Shown one piece after another: positions 56,211 through 64,000 of a DNA stretch of 64,000 nucleotides. This DNA comes from Planctomycetota bacterium. GTDB lineage: Bacteria > Planctomycetota > PLA2 > JAEUHO01. Both the position numbers and the translations under genes were made by a program. The DNA lies in contig JADZCA010000084.1 of the NCBI GenBank assembly GCA_020851795.1, positions 38,409 to 102,408 on the forward strand, in the 5' to 3' direction. Positions within the stretch are counted from its first letter, which is position 1. Each line of letters opens with the position of its first letter. The notes under the pieces were generated by a model. It did not search any database. It was not told the DNA's origin and worked only from the letters and a program-made list of their open reading frames with translations.

Positions 56211-57716
56211 ATGACCACGCCCACGGACGGCCCGGCTCCCTCGGCACCCGCGGGAGGGTCGCGTCGGCTCGCCCTGGTCGTGGCGGCCGTGCTGCTCGTG
56301 GGCGCGGGGGCGTGGTTCGGCATGCGGCTCGTGCAGCCGCAGTGGCGGACGTGGGCGCACGGCGCGGGGAGCGAGGAGTACCGCAAGAAGCTCGTGGCCG
56401 AGCAGGACCCCGCCGTCCTCGACGTGATCGAGGACGTGATGCGCGACGCGGACCAGTCCGACCACACGCGGCTGGCGCTCGCCGACGTCCTCCTCGCCAA
56501 GAACCGCCTCGGGCTCGTCGAGAAGGCGCTCAAGGACCCGCGGCTCGACGTCCGGGTCGTCGCGCTCCGCGCGCTGTCGCGGCTGCAGTACTTCCGCAAG
56601 CAATACGTCGAGGACGCGGCGTGGGGCGTCGGCCCCACGGTCGCCGCGTGGCTGTCCGACCCGCGCTCGAAGTCGCGCGCGTCGGCGGCGGCGCTGAGCA
56701 ACGTCGTGTGGCCGGGTGGCGAGCAGGCCCCCGACGACGTGCGGCGGGCGCTGCGGGCGATGGTCGCGGCGCAGGGCGGGGCCGCGCAGGCCAACGCGCG
56801 CGCCGCGGCCGCGGGCGTGCTGGCGGGCTGGAACGACTGCGAGGCGGCGCCCGACCTGCTCGTGCGCGCCAAGACCGACGACGAGCCCTACGCCCGCCTG
56901 CGCATCCTGCAGGCGGTCGTGCAGCTCTACGACGCGCGCGGCTGCGGCGACCGGCTGCCCGAGGCCGAGGTCCGTGCGGCCTTCGAGTCGTGCGTCGCGT
57001 GGCCCGGGGACGGCGACCTCAACCGCAGCGTCCGCATGGCCGCAGTGATGACCGTGCACCGCCACCCCGAGTGGGCCGGCCCGGTGCTCGCGACGATGCG
57101 CGCGCGCGCGGCCGACGTCGACCTCCACGAGGCCGAGCGCCGGGCCACGCTCGACGCGCTGGTCGCGGCCAAGGACGCCGACGTCGTCACGGGCTTCTCG
57201 CGCTGGTTCCACGACCCGTCGCCGGGGATGCGGGCCTCGGCGGTCGCCTCGGTGCAGCTCGAGGCGAGCCCCGTGGCGACCGCGGCGTACGAGTCCTGCC
57301 TCGTCGGCTACCTCCGCGACGAGCCGATCCCGACGACGCACGAGTTCTCGCTGCGCGCCGCGTACGGCATGCTGCGCCGCAAGGCGGGGGCGTGGGTCGG
57401 GCTGCCGGGCGCGCTGCGCGACGGGAAGGCCGACATCGCCGCGATGGACGCGCCGCTCAAGGCGCTGTTCGGCAAGGGCGAGGTCGAGGGCGTCACGCGC
57501 GCGCAGGTCGCCGCCGCGCTGTGGCGGTGGCTCGCCGAGCGCCGCGGCGTCCCCGCGGCCGAGGTGGCCGACGCCGAGAAGGCGCGCGACGCGTTCTGGG
57601 CCAAGGCCAGGGCCGGCGACGTCGCCGGCGCGCGCGCCGCGCTCGAGCCGCTCCGCGCGAAGTGGCCGGAGCTGTGGACCTACGAGGACGGCTGGCTCAT
57701 CGCCCACCCCAAGTGA
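56211..57716 (+). CDS. Membrane-anchored HEAT-like repeat protein
   Basis: A 501-residue protein with one N-terminal membrane segment (LALVVAAVLLVGAGAWFGM, about 20-38) and a large helical domain. Repeats of about 30-35 residues have HEAT/PBS-lyase character: DVRVVALRALSRL, SRASAAALSNVVW, ARAAAAGVLAGWND, ARLRILQAVVQLYDA, MRASAVASVQLEA. It likely serves as a periplasmic scaffold. The product ends with a short helical domain (ARDAFWAKARAGDVAGARAA). No enzyme motif is present. It is divergent from the pseudouridine synthase gene; 144 bp without a clear gene separate it from the convergent chaperone gene. Confidence 0.75.
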   Translation: MTTPTDGPAPSAPAGGSRRLALVVAAVLLVGAGAWFGMRLVQPQWRTWAHGAGSEEYRKKLVAEQDPAVLDVIEDVMRDADQSDHTRLALADVLLAKNRLGLVEKALKDPRLDVRVVALRALSRLQYFRKQYVEDAAWGVGPTVAAWLSDPRSKSRASAAALSNVVWPGGEQAPDDVRRALRAMVAAQGGAAQANARAAAAGVLAGWNDCEAAPDLLVRAKTDDEPYARLRILQAVVQLYDARGCGDRLPEAEVRAAFESCVAWPGDGDLNRSVRMAAVMTVHRHPEWAGPVLATMRARAADVDLHEAERRATLDALVAAKDADVVTGFSRWFHDPSPGMRASAVASVQLEASPVATAAYESCLVGYLRDEPIPTTHEFSLRAAYGMLRRKAGAWVGLPGALRDGKADIAAMDAPLKALFGKGEVEGVTRAQVAAALWRWLAERRGVPAAEVADAEKARDAFWAKARAGDVAGARAALEPLRAKWPELWTYEDGWLIAHPK

Positions 57717-57860
57717 CGCGGCGGGCGCGGGCGCGGCGACGGCCCCGTCGGCCCGCACGTCCCCCGCGGTGCGTCGGCGCGCCCGCACCGCGCACGCGCG
57801 TGCCACCGGCGCCCTCGCGGCGCTCGGTGCCGCGCGGCGCGTGCCCGGCGCCGCGGCCGG

Positions 57861-59327
57861 TCAGCGCGCGGTGCGCACCTGGGTCTGGAGCATGTCCTGG
57901 ACCCAGTGCTGGGCCTTCGCGTCCACGAGGTCGTGGCGCACGACGTCGCGGATCTTCTCGAACGGCGGGGCCGGCCGCAGCGTCTCGCGCGCGAGCACGT
58001 GGAACTCCGAGATCGTCTCGACCGGGTCGGTCACCGCCCCGTCGGCCACCGCCGAGGCCGCCTCGAAGAGCGGGAGGTCGTTGCCCCGGCGCACGAGGCT
58101 GCGCCGCTCCGCGACGAAGGACCGGTCCTTGCGCTCGGCGACCTCCTTGCGCAGCGCGTCCACCCGCTCGCCGGCGCGCGCGCGCCGCACGAGGTCGCTC
58201 GCCAGCCGCGACGCCTCGGCCCGCGGGCGGCGCTGGCTCGACTCGAACACCGCCTTCGGGATCTGGAACGAGACCACGAAGTCGGTGACCACCACGCTCG
58301 TGCCGTACTGCGCCTCCGCGCCGCGGACCCACTCCGCGCGCACCTCGTCGTCGGTCAGCGCGTTCCAGAAGCGCATGCGCAGCGCGAAGAGCCCGCGGCG
58401 GTACGCGCTCGCCTTGAGCTCCTCGACCGACGCGCCGTAGCGGTAGGTCAGGAACGCGTCGAAGGACAGCGTCTTGCGCTCGGGCGTGATCGCCTCCTCG
58501 GACATCCGCTCCCACAGCGGCCGCTCGAGGCGCAGCGCCTCGTCCACCTGCGCGGCCGTGAACGCGAGGCCCTCCTGGTCGAGCAGCATCGTCAGGCACA
58601 TCTCGCGCAGGTGTCGGCGCACCTCGGAGTCGGACAGGCGCAGCGCGAGCTCCTCGCCGAGGCGGTCCTCGGTGATCGGGCGCCCGTTGACGAGCAGCAC
58701 GACGCCGGGCGGCAGGTTGCTGCGCTCGACCTTCGCCTTCTTGAGCAGGTCGCCGACGACGACCTCGACCTGCGCGTAGCGGGCGTTCTCCTCCTTGGGG
58801 AGCGTGTCGCCGAGGTAGGACGGGTGCGACGCGATGCGCTCCTTGCGGATCTGGTCCTCGAGGCGCTTGCGGAACTCCTCGGGCGACGTCTTCATCTCGC
58901 GCATGACGTCGGACAGCCCCTGCTGGCCCAGCGTCTTCGTCCGCGTCAGCCGGTCGAGCTCGTCGTAGCGGCGCCCGTAGTCCTCGGCCGACACCCGGAT
59001 GCCGAGCCGCTCGGCCTCGGCGAGCACGACCGTCTCCTCGACCACGAGCCGCTCGACGACCGCGGGCCCGCTGCGCGGGTCCTCGCGGTCCGCCTTCGTG
59101 GCGGTGACGAGCCGCCGGCGGAACTCCACCTCGGTCAGGTCCTGGTTGCGCACCCGGGCCGCGATGCCCGGCGGCAGCGGCGGCAGCGCCGGCGCGGGGG
59201 CCGGTGCGGGGGGGGCCGCGGGCGCGGGCGGCGGGTCGGCGGCGCGCGCGGACGGGCCGAGCGTCACGGCGAGCGCGAGCGCGAGGACGGGCGCTGCCTT
59301 CGACAGCCGGGGGCCGGACGATCGCAC
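57861..59327 (-). CDS. SurA/PpiC-like periplasmic peptidyl-prolyl isomerase/chaperone
   Basis: A 488-residue exported protein: signal peptide (APVLALALAVTLGPSARA, to about 27), Pro-rich linker, and two SurA N-terminal-like helical segments (VVERLVVEETVVLAEAERLGI and LREMCLTMLLDQEGLAF, each followed by VS/ITEDRL-type VNGRPITEDRL). A C-terminal region (SFVAERRSLVRRGNDLPLFEAASAV) has the outline of a PpiC rotamase domain but lacks several usual residues, so isomerase activity is doubtful. Expected role is chaperoning of outer-membrane or secreted proteins. GTG 59327 is used, with GGAG upstream. Confidence 0.75.
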   Translation of the reverse strand: MRSSGPRLSKAAPVLALALAVTLGPSARAADPPPAPAAPPAPAPAPALPPLPPGIAARVRNQDLTEVEFRRRLVTATKADREDPRSGPAVVERLVVEETVVLAEAERLGIRVSAEDYGRRYDELDRLTRTKTLGQQGLSDVMREMKTSPEEFRKRLEDQIRKERIASHPSYLGDTLPKEENARYAQVEVVVGDLLKKAKVERSNLPPGVVLLVNGRPITEDRLGEELALRLSDSEVRRHLREMCLTMLLDQEGLAFTAAQVDEALRLERPLWERMSEEAITPERKTLSFDAFLTYRYGASVEELKASAYRRGLFALRMRFWNALTDDEVRAEWVRGAEAQYGTSVVVTDFVVSFQIPKAVFESSQRRPRAEASRLASDLVRRARAGERVDALRKEVAERKDRSFVAERRSLVRRGNDLPLFEAASAVADGAVTDPVETISEFHVLARETLRPAPPFEKIRDVVRHDLVDAKAQHWVQDMLQTQVRTAR

Positions 59328-59442
59328 GGGGAGTCCCTCCGCGGTGGACGGAGCAGGGTAGCGCGGGCGCACCCGGTCGCCGCCCCGGCGTCGGGGCGGG
59401 GCGGCCCCCGGGCCCGCGACCGCACGGTGACACGCGGCTCGG

Positions 59443-59448
59443 TACTCT
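59443..59448 (+). promoter_or_regulatory. -10 hexamer for leaderless lipoprotein transcript
   Basis: TACTCT with 6 nt to GTG 59455; no Shine-Dalgarno in between. Confidence 0.5.
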
Positions 59449-59454
59449 GACGAC

Positions 59455-60237
59455 GTGCGCCCCGTCCCCTCCCTCCCGACCCTCCCGGTCGTCGCCCGTC
59501 GGGTGGCGCCCGTGCTGCTCGCCCTCGTCGTCGCCGGGCTCGCCGGCTGCACCACGGGCGTGCGCGGCTCGCGCCGCCCGCGCGGCGTCCCCGTCGGCGA
59601 CGTCCCTCCGATGGCGTCCACCGCGCCCGCGCCGACCCCGGTCGCGCCGCCGCCGCGGGCCCCCGAGGACGACCCCGACCGCGTGCCCGGCGCGCCCTCG
59701 GTGCGCGTGCTCTGGGAGGCGCTGCACGGGGAGCAGCAGCAGTCGGCGCGCAGCGCCTACGCGCCCAAGCAGTCGCTGCCGCAGTTCGGGCCGCCCGAGC
59801 TCGAGACGATCCTGCTCAACACGTCGTTCGTGGCCACGCCCGAGCAGGACCGCGAGAACCGGGCGCGCAAGCCCTCGGGGCGCATCGCGCGCGTGCCCGA
59901 CCGCGACATGATCGGGTTCCTCAAGCAGCTCGAGTCGATCGGCTTCTTCAAGTACGCGAGCCCGACCGAGGCGGTGCGCCCGTACTTCGCCAGCGAGCGC
60001 GCCCGCGGCCGCATCACCGTGGACCGCGACGGCGAGTCGTGGACGCTGGTCTCGCGCTACGGGCTGGGCCTCGCCGAGGAGACGCGCGAGATCCCCGCGA
60101 TCTACGCGCAGGCGAAGTACCTCGTGCAGGTGCTCAAGAACCGCGTCCCGACGATGGTGACCCGCGACGCCAACGTGGACAAGGTGGACCCGTCGCGCGC
60201 GCGCAAGCCCGCGACGGCGCCGCCGCCGGGCAAGTGA
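59455..60237 (+). CDS. Lipoprotein of unknown function upstream of kdsB
   Basis: A 260-residue lipoprotein with an Arg-containing n-region, lipobox LAGC (Cys 32) and a Pro-rich linker. The mature domain contains LETILLNTSFVATPEQDRENRA, MIGFLKQLESIGFFKYA and ESWTLVSRYGLG, a small alpha/beta fold I do not recognise. It precedes kdsB by 13 bp and probably forms an operon with it. The GTG start is 6 nt after TACTCT, another likely leaderless transcript. Confidence 0.75.
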   Translation: MRPVPSLPTLPVVARRVAPVLLALVVAGLAGCTTGVRGSRRPRGVPVGDVPPMASTAPAPTPVAPPPRAPEDDPDRVPGAPSVRVLWEALHGEQQQSARSAYAPKQSLPQFGPPELETILLNTSFVATPEQDRENRARKPSGRIARVPDRDMIGFLKQLESIGFFKYASPTEAVRPYFASERARGRITVDRDGESWTLVSRYGLGLAEETREIPAIYAQAKYLVQVLKNRVPTMVTRDANVDKVDPSRARKPATAPPPGK

Positions 60238-60250
60238 CCTCGGGCCCGCC

Positions 60251-60997
60251 GTGACGCCCCGCTACGCCGTCGTCGTCCCCGCGCGGTACGGCAGCACGCG
60301 CCTCCCCGCCAAGGCGCTGCTGCGCGCCACGGGCAAGTACCTCGTCGAGCACGTCGTCGAGCGCGCCCGCCGCGCGCCCGGTGTGTCGCGCGTCGTCGTC
60401 GCCACCGACGACGACCGCATCGAGGCGGCGGTGCTCTCCTTCGGCGGCGAGGTCGCGCGCACCGACCCCGACCACCCCTCGGGCACCGCCCGCTGCGCCG
60501 AGGTCGCCGCGCGGCTCTCCGAGCCGGTGGTGGTCAACGTGCAGGGCGACGAGCCGTGCTTTTCCCCCGGCGACCTCGCGCGCCTGGCCGAGGCGGCGGC
60601 GCGGCCCGGCTGCGACCTCGCCACGCTCTGCCACCCCGTCGCCTCGCCCGAGGAGGCGGCGCGCCCGAGCCTCGTCAAGGTCGTCCGGCGCGCCGACGGC
60701 ACCGCGCTCTACTTCTCGCGGGCGCCCGTCCCGTTCGACCGAGAGCGGGGCTGCGCCGCCGCCGGCGCGCTCGGCCACGTCGGGATCTACGCGTTCCGCC
60801 GCGAGCGCCTGCTCGACTACGTCCGCCTGCCGCAGGGCCGCCTCGCGCCCGTGGAGTCGCTCGAGCAGCTGCGCGCGCTCGAGGCGGGGTGGACGATCGA
60901 CGTCCTGCCGGCGTCGCGCGCGGCGTTCGGCGTGGACACGCCCGAGGACTACGAGCGCTTCGTCGCCCTCGTCGCGCAGGGGCGCCTCGACCTCTGA
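60251..60997 (+). CDS. kdsB: 3-deoxy-manno-octulosonate cytidylyltransferase
   Basis: A 248-residue enzyme that activates Kdo with CTP to CMP-Kdo for LPS inner-core synthesis. Marks are VVVPARYGSTRLPAKAL (the Lys/Arg CTP loop) at the N-terminus, ATDDDRI near 55, NVQGDEP near 97, YFSRAPVPF and GHVGIYAFRRERL, with GVDTPEDYERF near the end. Length is typical. It shows that the organism makes Kdo-containing lipid A/LPS. kdsB followed by pyrG is a common gene neighbourhood; here a small minus-strand gene lies between. Confidence 0.96.
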   Translation: MTPRYAVVVPARYGSTRLPAKALLRATGKYLVEHVVERARRAPGVSRVVVATDDDRIEAAVLSFGGEVARTDPDHPSGTARCAEVAARLSEPVVVNVQGDEPCFSPGDLARLAEAAARPGCDLATLCHPVASPEEAARPSLVKVVRRADGTALYFSRAPVPFDRERGCAAAGALGHVGIYAFRRERLLDYVRLPQGRLAPVESLEQLRALEAGWTIDVLPASRAAFGVDTPEDYERFVALVAQGRLDL

Positions 60998-61037
60998 CGG
61001 CGCGCGGGGCCCGGGGCGACGGCCGGACGGCGCCGGC

Positions 61038-61313
61038 TCAGCGGGGCGACGTCGGCGGCGGGGTGCCGGTCGCAGGAGGCGCGGTCGGCGCCGTGGCGGG
61101 GGCCGACGGTGCCGGGGCCGTCGCCGCGGCCGGGTCCTTCGCGGGCCGCGGCGCGGGCCCGATCGACGTCGCGCCGCTGCCGCGTTCGGGGAGCGCCGGG
61201 ACGACGGGGGCCTTCTCGGGCGTCTCGTGGCCGCCGCGGAGGCGGTCGAACACGAGCACGGTGGCCGCCGCCAACGCGACGAGGAGCGGGTAGACGAGGC
61301 GGCGGCGGTTCAT
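61038..61313 (-). CDS. Small membrane-anchored Pro/Ala-rich protein
   Basis: A 91-residue protein: RRR, one membrane segment ([17 protein letters not shown], about 6-22), then a hydrophilic tail rich in Pro, Ala and Thr. No domain is recognised. It could be a spacer or tether in the periplasm. ATG 61313 is 6 nt after a TAGGCT hexamer on the minus strand and has no Shine-Dalgarno. It lies between kdsB and pyrG on the opposite strand. The coding call rests on the membrane segment and promoter position. Confidence 0.6.
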   Translation of the reverse strand: MNRRRLVYPLLVALAAATVLVFDRLRGGHETPEKAPVVPALPERGSGATSIGPAPRPAKDPAAATAPAPSAPATAPTAPPATGTPPPTSPR

Positions 61314-61319
61314 GGGGGC

Positions 61320-61325
61320 AGCCTA
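61320..61325 (-). promoter_or_regulatory. -10 hexamer for the small membrane protein gene
   Basis: TAGGCT on the minus strand with 6 nt to ATG 61313, matching the spacing at 28929, 35736, 54315 and 59443. Confidence 0.45.
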
Positions 61326-61489
61326 CCGGGCCCCGCGCGGTCGGCCGCGCCGCGTCGGCGCCCGGGTGCCCCCGGCGCCCCCGGGCGACGCCGCGGCGGG
61401 ACCGCCGTCCCCCGGGCGCGCTACAACCCGCGCCCGGGTGGGCCGGCCGCCGTGCGGCGGGTAGCCTCTGCTTTTCCCGGGAGCGCGTG

Positions 61490-63112
61490 ATGGCGAAGTA
61501 CATCTTCGTGACCGGCGGGGTGACCTCGAGCCTCGGCAAGGGCCTGACGAGCGCGTCGATCGGCCTGCTGCTCGAGGCGCACGGGTTCCGCGTGGCCCAT
61601 CAGAAGATGGACCCCTACATCAACGTGGACCCGGGGACGATGTCCCCCTACCAGCACGGGGAGGTCTACGTCACCGACGACGGCGCGGAGACCGACCTCG
61701 ACCTCGGCCACTACGAGCGCTTCACCCACGCGGCGCTGACCAAGCACAGCAACTACACGACGGGGAAGATCTACCAGGCGGTGATCCAGAAGGAGCGCCG
61801 CGGCGACTACCTCGGCAAGACCGTCCAGGTCATCCCGCACATCACCGACGAGATCAAGGCGGGCATCCGCCGCGCGGCCGAGGGGGCCGACGTCCTGATC
61901 TGCGAGATCGGCGGGACGGTGGGCGACATCGAGGGCCTGCCGTTCCTCGAGGCGATCCGCCAGTTCGCGCTCGACGTGGGCCGCGAGCACACGGCGTTCG
62001 TGCACCTGACGCTGCTGCCCTACCTGCGCGCGAGCGGCGAGCTCAAGACCAAGCCGAGCCAGCACTCGGTGCAGAAGCTGCGCGAGATCGGCGTGCAGCC
62101 CGACGTCCTCGTCTGCCGGACCGAGATGCCGATGACGGAGGAGATCCGCCAGAAGCTCTCGCTGTTCTGCAACGTGCCGACGAAGGCCGTGATCGAGGAG
62201 CGCGACGTCTCGGTCTCGATCTACGAGGTCCCGCAGATGGTCTGCGAGCAGGGGCTCGACCGGATCCTGCTCGACCGGCTGGGGCTCTCGAGCGCGGCCC
62301 CGCAGCTCGACGAGTACCACCGGCTGCTCGAGCGGATCCGCAACCCGCGCGGGCAGGTCGAGGTCGCCCTCGTCGGCAAGTACATCCAGCTGACCGACGC
62401 CTACAAGTCGGTCTACGAGGCGATCTCGCACGGCGGCTTCGCCGCGCAGGTCAAGGTGCGCGTGCGGCGCGTGCAGGCCGAGGACGTGCGTCCCGACAAC
62501 GTGGACGAGCTGCTGTCCGGCGTGCACGGCGTGGTCGTGCCGGGCGGCTTCGGCGCGCGCGGCATCGAGGGCAAGATCGAGGCGATCCGCTGGGCGCGCG
62601 AGGCCGGCGTGCCGTTCTTCGGGCTCTGCCTCGGCATGCAGTGCGCGACGATCGAGGTGGCGCGCCACCTGGCCGGGCTGACGGGGGCGCACTCGACCGA
62701 GTTCGAGGCCGACACGCCGCACCCGGTGATCGACCTGATGACGGACCAGAAGGGCGTCGAGAAGGGCGGCACGATGCGCCTCGGCGCGTTCCGCTGCGCG
62801 CTGCGCGCCGGCACCCGGGCGCGCGCGTCCTACGGCGACGAGACGATCCACGAGCGCCACCGTCACCGCTACGAGTTCAACAACGCCTACCGCGAGCGGC
62901 TCGAGGCGGCGGGGCTGGTGATCGGCGGGACCAACCCCGAGCGAGACCTCGTCGAGATCGTCGAGCTGCGCGACCACCCGTGGTTCGTGGGCGTCCAGTT
63001 CCACCCCGAGTTCAAGAGCAAGCCGACGACCCCGCACCCGCTGTTCCGCGAGTTCGTGGCGGCGGCGTTGCGCCACCAGGACGCCGCGCTCCCCACGACG
63101 CCCGGCGCGTGA
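61490..63112 (+). CDS. pyrG: CTP synthase
   Basis: A 540-residue, full-length enzyme making CTP from UTP, ATP and glutamine. The synthetase half opens with [17 protein letters not shown] (P-loop) and holds [13 protein letters not shown] and [15 protein letters not shown]. The glutamine amidotransferase half (from about 290) shows VPGGFGARG, the nucleophile Cys in FFGLCLGMQ, and the His/Glu of [19 protein letters not shown] (61462-61467) is a likely -10 and GGGAG lies before ATG 61490. It supplies CTP for CMP-Kdo made by the nearby KdsB, among other uses. Confidence 0.98.
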   Translation: MAKYIFVTGGVTSSLGKGLTSASIGLLLEAHGFRVAHQKMDPYINVDPGTMSPYQHGEVYVTDDGAETDLDLGHYERFTHAALTKHSNYTTGKIYQAVIQKERRGDYLGKTVQVIPHITDEIKAGIRRAAEGADVLICEIGGTVGDIEGLPFLEAIRQFALDVGREHTAFVHLTLLPYLRASGELKTKPSQHSVQKLREIGVQPDVLVCRTEMPMTEEIRQKLSLFCNVPTKAVIEERDVSVSIYEVPQMVCEQGLDRILLDRLGLSSAAPQLDEYHRLLERIRNPRGQVEVALVGKYIQLTDAYKSVYEAISHGGFAAQVKVRVRRVQAEDVRPDNVDELLSGVHGVVVPGGFGARGIEGKIEAIRWAREAGVPFFGLCLGMQCATIEVARHLAGLTGAHSTEFEADTPHPVIDLMTDQKGVEKGGTMRLGAFRCALRAGTRARASYGDETIHERHRHRYEFNNAYRERLEAAGLVIGGTNPERDLVEIVELRDHPWFVGVQFHPEFKSKPTTPHPLFREFVAAALRHQDAALPTTPGA

Positions 63113-63170
63113 CGCCACGGCGGCCGCCCGGCGTCGTCGCGGCGCCGCGCGAGCGTGCCCGCGTGCGACC

Positions 63171-63326
63171 TCAGATCGCGCCCTCGGAGGGGCGGCCGCG
63201 GTACGCGTCGTACCAGGCCCAGTAGGCGGCCTCGAGGTCGCGCGTCGAGGCCCACAGCGCCGCGAGGACGCGGTTGCCGCTTCGTTCTCGCGTCGCTCTG
63301 CGGATGCCCCCTTGCGCGAGCCGCAC
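63171..63326 (-). CDS. Possible small ORF (51 residues)
   Basis: A minus-strand frame from GTG 63326 to the stop at 63171-63173. The C-terminal two thirds read like protein (GNRVLAALWASTRDLEAAYW, then AWYDAYRGRPSEGAI), with an aromatic-rich amphipathic helix. The N-terminal part is Arg-rich and less convincing. There is no Shine-Dalgarno, and it overlaps the -35 region of the promoter of the plus-strand gene at 63414. It might be the remnant 3' end of a larger gene. Function unknown. Confidence 0.35.
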   Translation of the reverse strand: MRLAQGGIRRATRERSGNRVLAALWASTRDLEAAYWAWYDAYRGRPSEGAI

Positions 63327-63340
63327 GCGTGGGGTATGAT
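63312..63340 (+). promoter_or_regulatory. Sigma70-type promoter for the heptamer-repeat gene
   Basis: TTGCGC (63312-63317), a 17-bp spacer and TATGAT (63335-63340) form the best consensus promoter in the window. GAGAGG (63402-63407) is a ribosome binding site 6 nt before ATG 63414. Confidence 0.6.
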
Positions 63341-63413
63341 CTCAACGGAAAGGCCGGGGTCGTCCGCAGACGCCGGCGGTAGCGCGATCGGTGGGAAACG
63401 CGAGAGGCTCGTC

Positions 63414-64000
63414 ATGGACGAGGTCGGGAGACCGGCGGATGCACGGCGAGGGATCCGAGATCCGAGATCCGAGATCCGAGATCCGAGATCCGAGATCCGA
63501 GATCCGAGATCCGAGATCCGAGAGCCGAGATCGAGTCGAGCGTCGCCGTTCCGCGGGCCGTCGGACGCGAGCGTGTGGTTCGTCGTCCGTGCGGGACCCG
63601 GGGCCGGCGCCGCGTCGCCGAGGGTCGATCCTCGTGACGTCGTAGGCGAGCTGCGCGGCTCGGCTCGCGCGACGCGAGGCGGCGGGCTCGCGGGCGTGCT
63701 CGCACGCTCGCGCGAGTGGGCGGCGCTGTGGGAGAGCCTGCCCCCCGACGACCGCCTGCGCGCGGCGCACGCCTACGTCGACCTGATCGCGGCGCACCCG
63801 TCGGCCTGCGCCGCGGTGGACGCGCTCGTCGCGGCCCCGACGGACGCCGTGGCGGGCTCGGGCCCCGCCGCCGCCGAGCGTGCGACGCGACTGGCGTCGG
63901 CCGCAGGGCTCCCCGCGGCGATCGTGCACAACCTCCTGGTCGCGTTCCACCGGCGCTGGCGCCTCGCGCTCGTGACGCGCTTCCTCGACGTCGCCGGGAT
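63414..64000 (+). CDS. Protein of unknown function with heptanucleotide-repeat N-terminus (partial, runs off the window)
   Basis: ATG 63414 has a GAGAGG ribosome binding site and a consensus promoter upstream. The frame runs to the window end (195 codons seen). Codons 13-41 are made of a 7-bp tandem repeat and encode IRDPRSE units. After it come VWFVVRAGPGAGAA, then a helical part: SREWAALWESLPPDDRLRAA, HAYVDLIAAHPSACAAVDAL and ATRLASAAGLPAAIVHNLLV, followed by VTRFLDVAG. No family is recognised from the visible part. Because the repeat unit is not a multiple of three, a change in copy number would switch the frame, so the gene looks phase variable. Confidence 0.65.
   Translation, partial: MDEVGRPADARRGIRDPRSEIRDPRSEIRDPRSEIREPRSSRASPFRGPSDASVWFVVRAGPGAGAASPRVDPRDVVGELRGSARATRGGGLAGVLARSREWAALWESLPPDDRLRAAHAYVDLIAAHPSACAAVDALVAAPTDAVAGSGPAAAERATRLASAAGLPAAIVHNLLVAFHRRWRLALVTRFLDVAG
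63452..63535 (+). repeat. Heptanucleotide tandem repeat (GATCCGA)n inside a coding region
   Basis: Ten perfect tandem copies of GATCCGA (63452-63521), an eleventh with one change (GAGCCGA, 63522-63528) and a degenerate twelfth. The array starts 38 bp after the ATG of the 63414 gene and is read through in frame with the current copy number. Confidence 0.95.

Noticed and set aside
57717..57860. Gene or RNA in the gap between the convergent HEAT-repeat and SurA-like genes
   Set aside because: Only very GC-rich sequence with weak inverted repeats and no frame with coding character.
63452..63535. CRISPR array
   Set aside because: The repeats are contiguous 7-mers without spacers and lie inside an open reading frame.

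Overview
The window is a very GC-rich (mostly well above 70 percent) chromosomal segment of a Gram-negative bacterium. Three things point to Planctomycetota as the most likely home, with Myxococcota as the alternative: a CxxCH/DUF1587-DUF1592-DUF1588 secreted protein paired with a Tat-exported DUF1552 protein, the MoxR-DUF58-BatA-VWA cluster joined to an ABC exporter, and many short lipoproteins. kdsB indicates an LPS-type outer membrane. No rRNA, tRNA, CRISPR array, insertion sequence or phage module was found.

Layout. 0.4-2 kb: propionyl-CoA carboxylase beta subunit. 2.2-5.3 kb: two paralogous lipoproteins flanking a degenerate glycosyltransferase. 5.4-9.1 kb: the DUF1592/DUF1552 pair. 9.3-13.5 kb: three translationally coupled genes (secreted protein, membrane-fused spermidine-synthase-like protein, carboxypeptidase-regulatory-domain protein). 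13.6-26.3 kb: a long operon of Cys-rich membrane protein, MoxR, membrane sensor-like protein, ABC ATPase and permease, DUF58, BatA-like and double-VWA proteins. 26.5-32.6 kb (minus strand): M1 peptidase, MarC, glycine decarboxylase. 32.8-35.5 kb: tandem thioredoxin-like proteins. 35.7-45.8 kb: HrpB helicase and assorted secreted or lipid-anchored proteins. 45.9-54.3 kb: two phosphodiesterases, methylmalonyl-CoA epimerase, rhomboid protease, a thioredoxin-like selenoprotein and methylmalonyl-CoA mutase large subunit. 54.5-63.1 kb: RluD-type pseudouridine synthase, SurA-like chaperone, kdsB, pyrG and small lipoproteins. 63.4-64 kb: start of a gene carrying a heptanucleotide tandem repeat.

The strongest observation is two in-frame UGA codons that look like selenocysteine. 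One lies in the first gene of the MoxR operon (codon 401, in a CxxU motif). The other lies in a thioredoxin-like protein (codon 74, in UGPC, where relatives have CxxC). Each UGA is followed 21-22 nt later by a stem with a GGU-starting apical loop, as expected of bacterial SECIS elements, and the downstream frame continues as convincing coding sequence. UGA is a normal stop in many other genes here, so the code is not reassigned. The selA/selB/selC/selD machinery is not in the window.

Other patterns: several genes begin 6-7 nt after a TAnnnT hexamer with no Shine-Dalgarno, suggesting leaderless transcripts; two -10 hexamers reuse the TAG stop codon of the gene upstream; an 83 percent identical 72-bp noncoding element occurs in two divergent intergenic regions; and palindromic REP-like elements sit at several gene ends. 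Three enzymes of propionyl-CoA to succinyl-CoA conversion are present but scattered (414, 47347, 52707).
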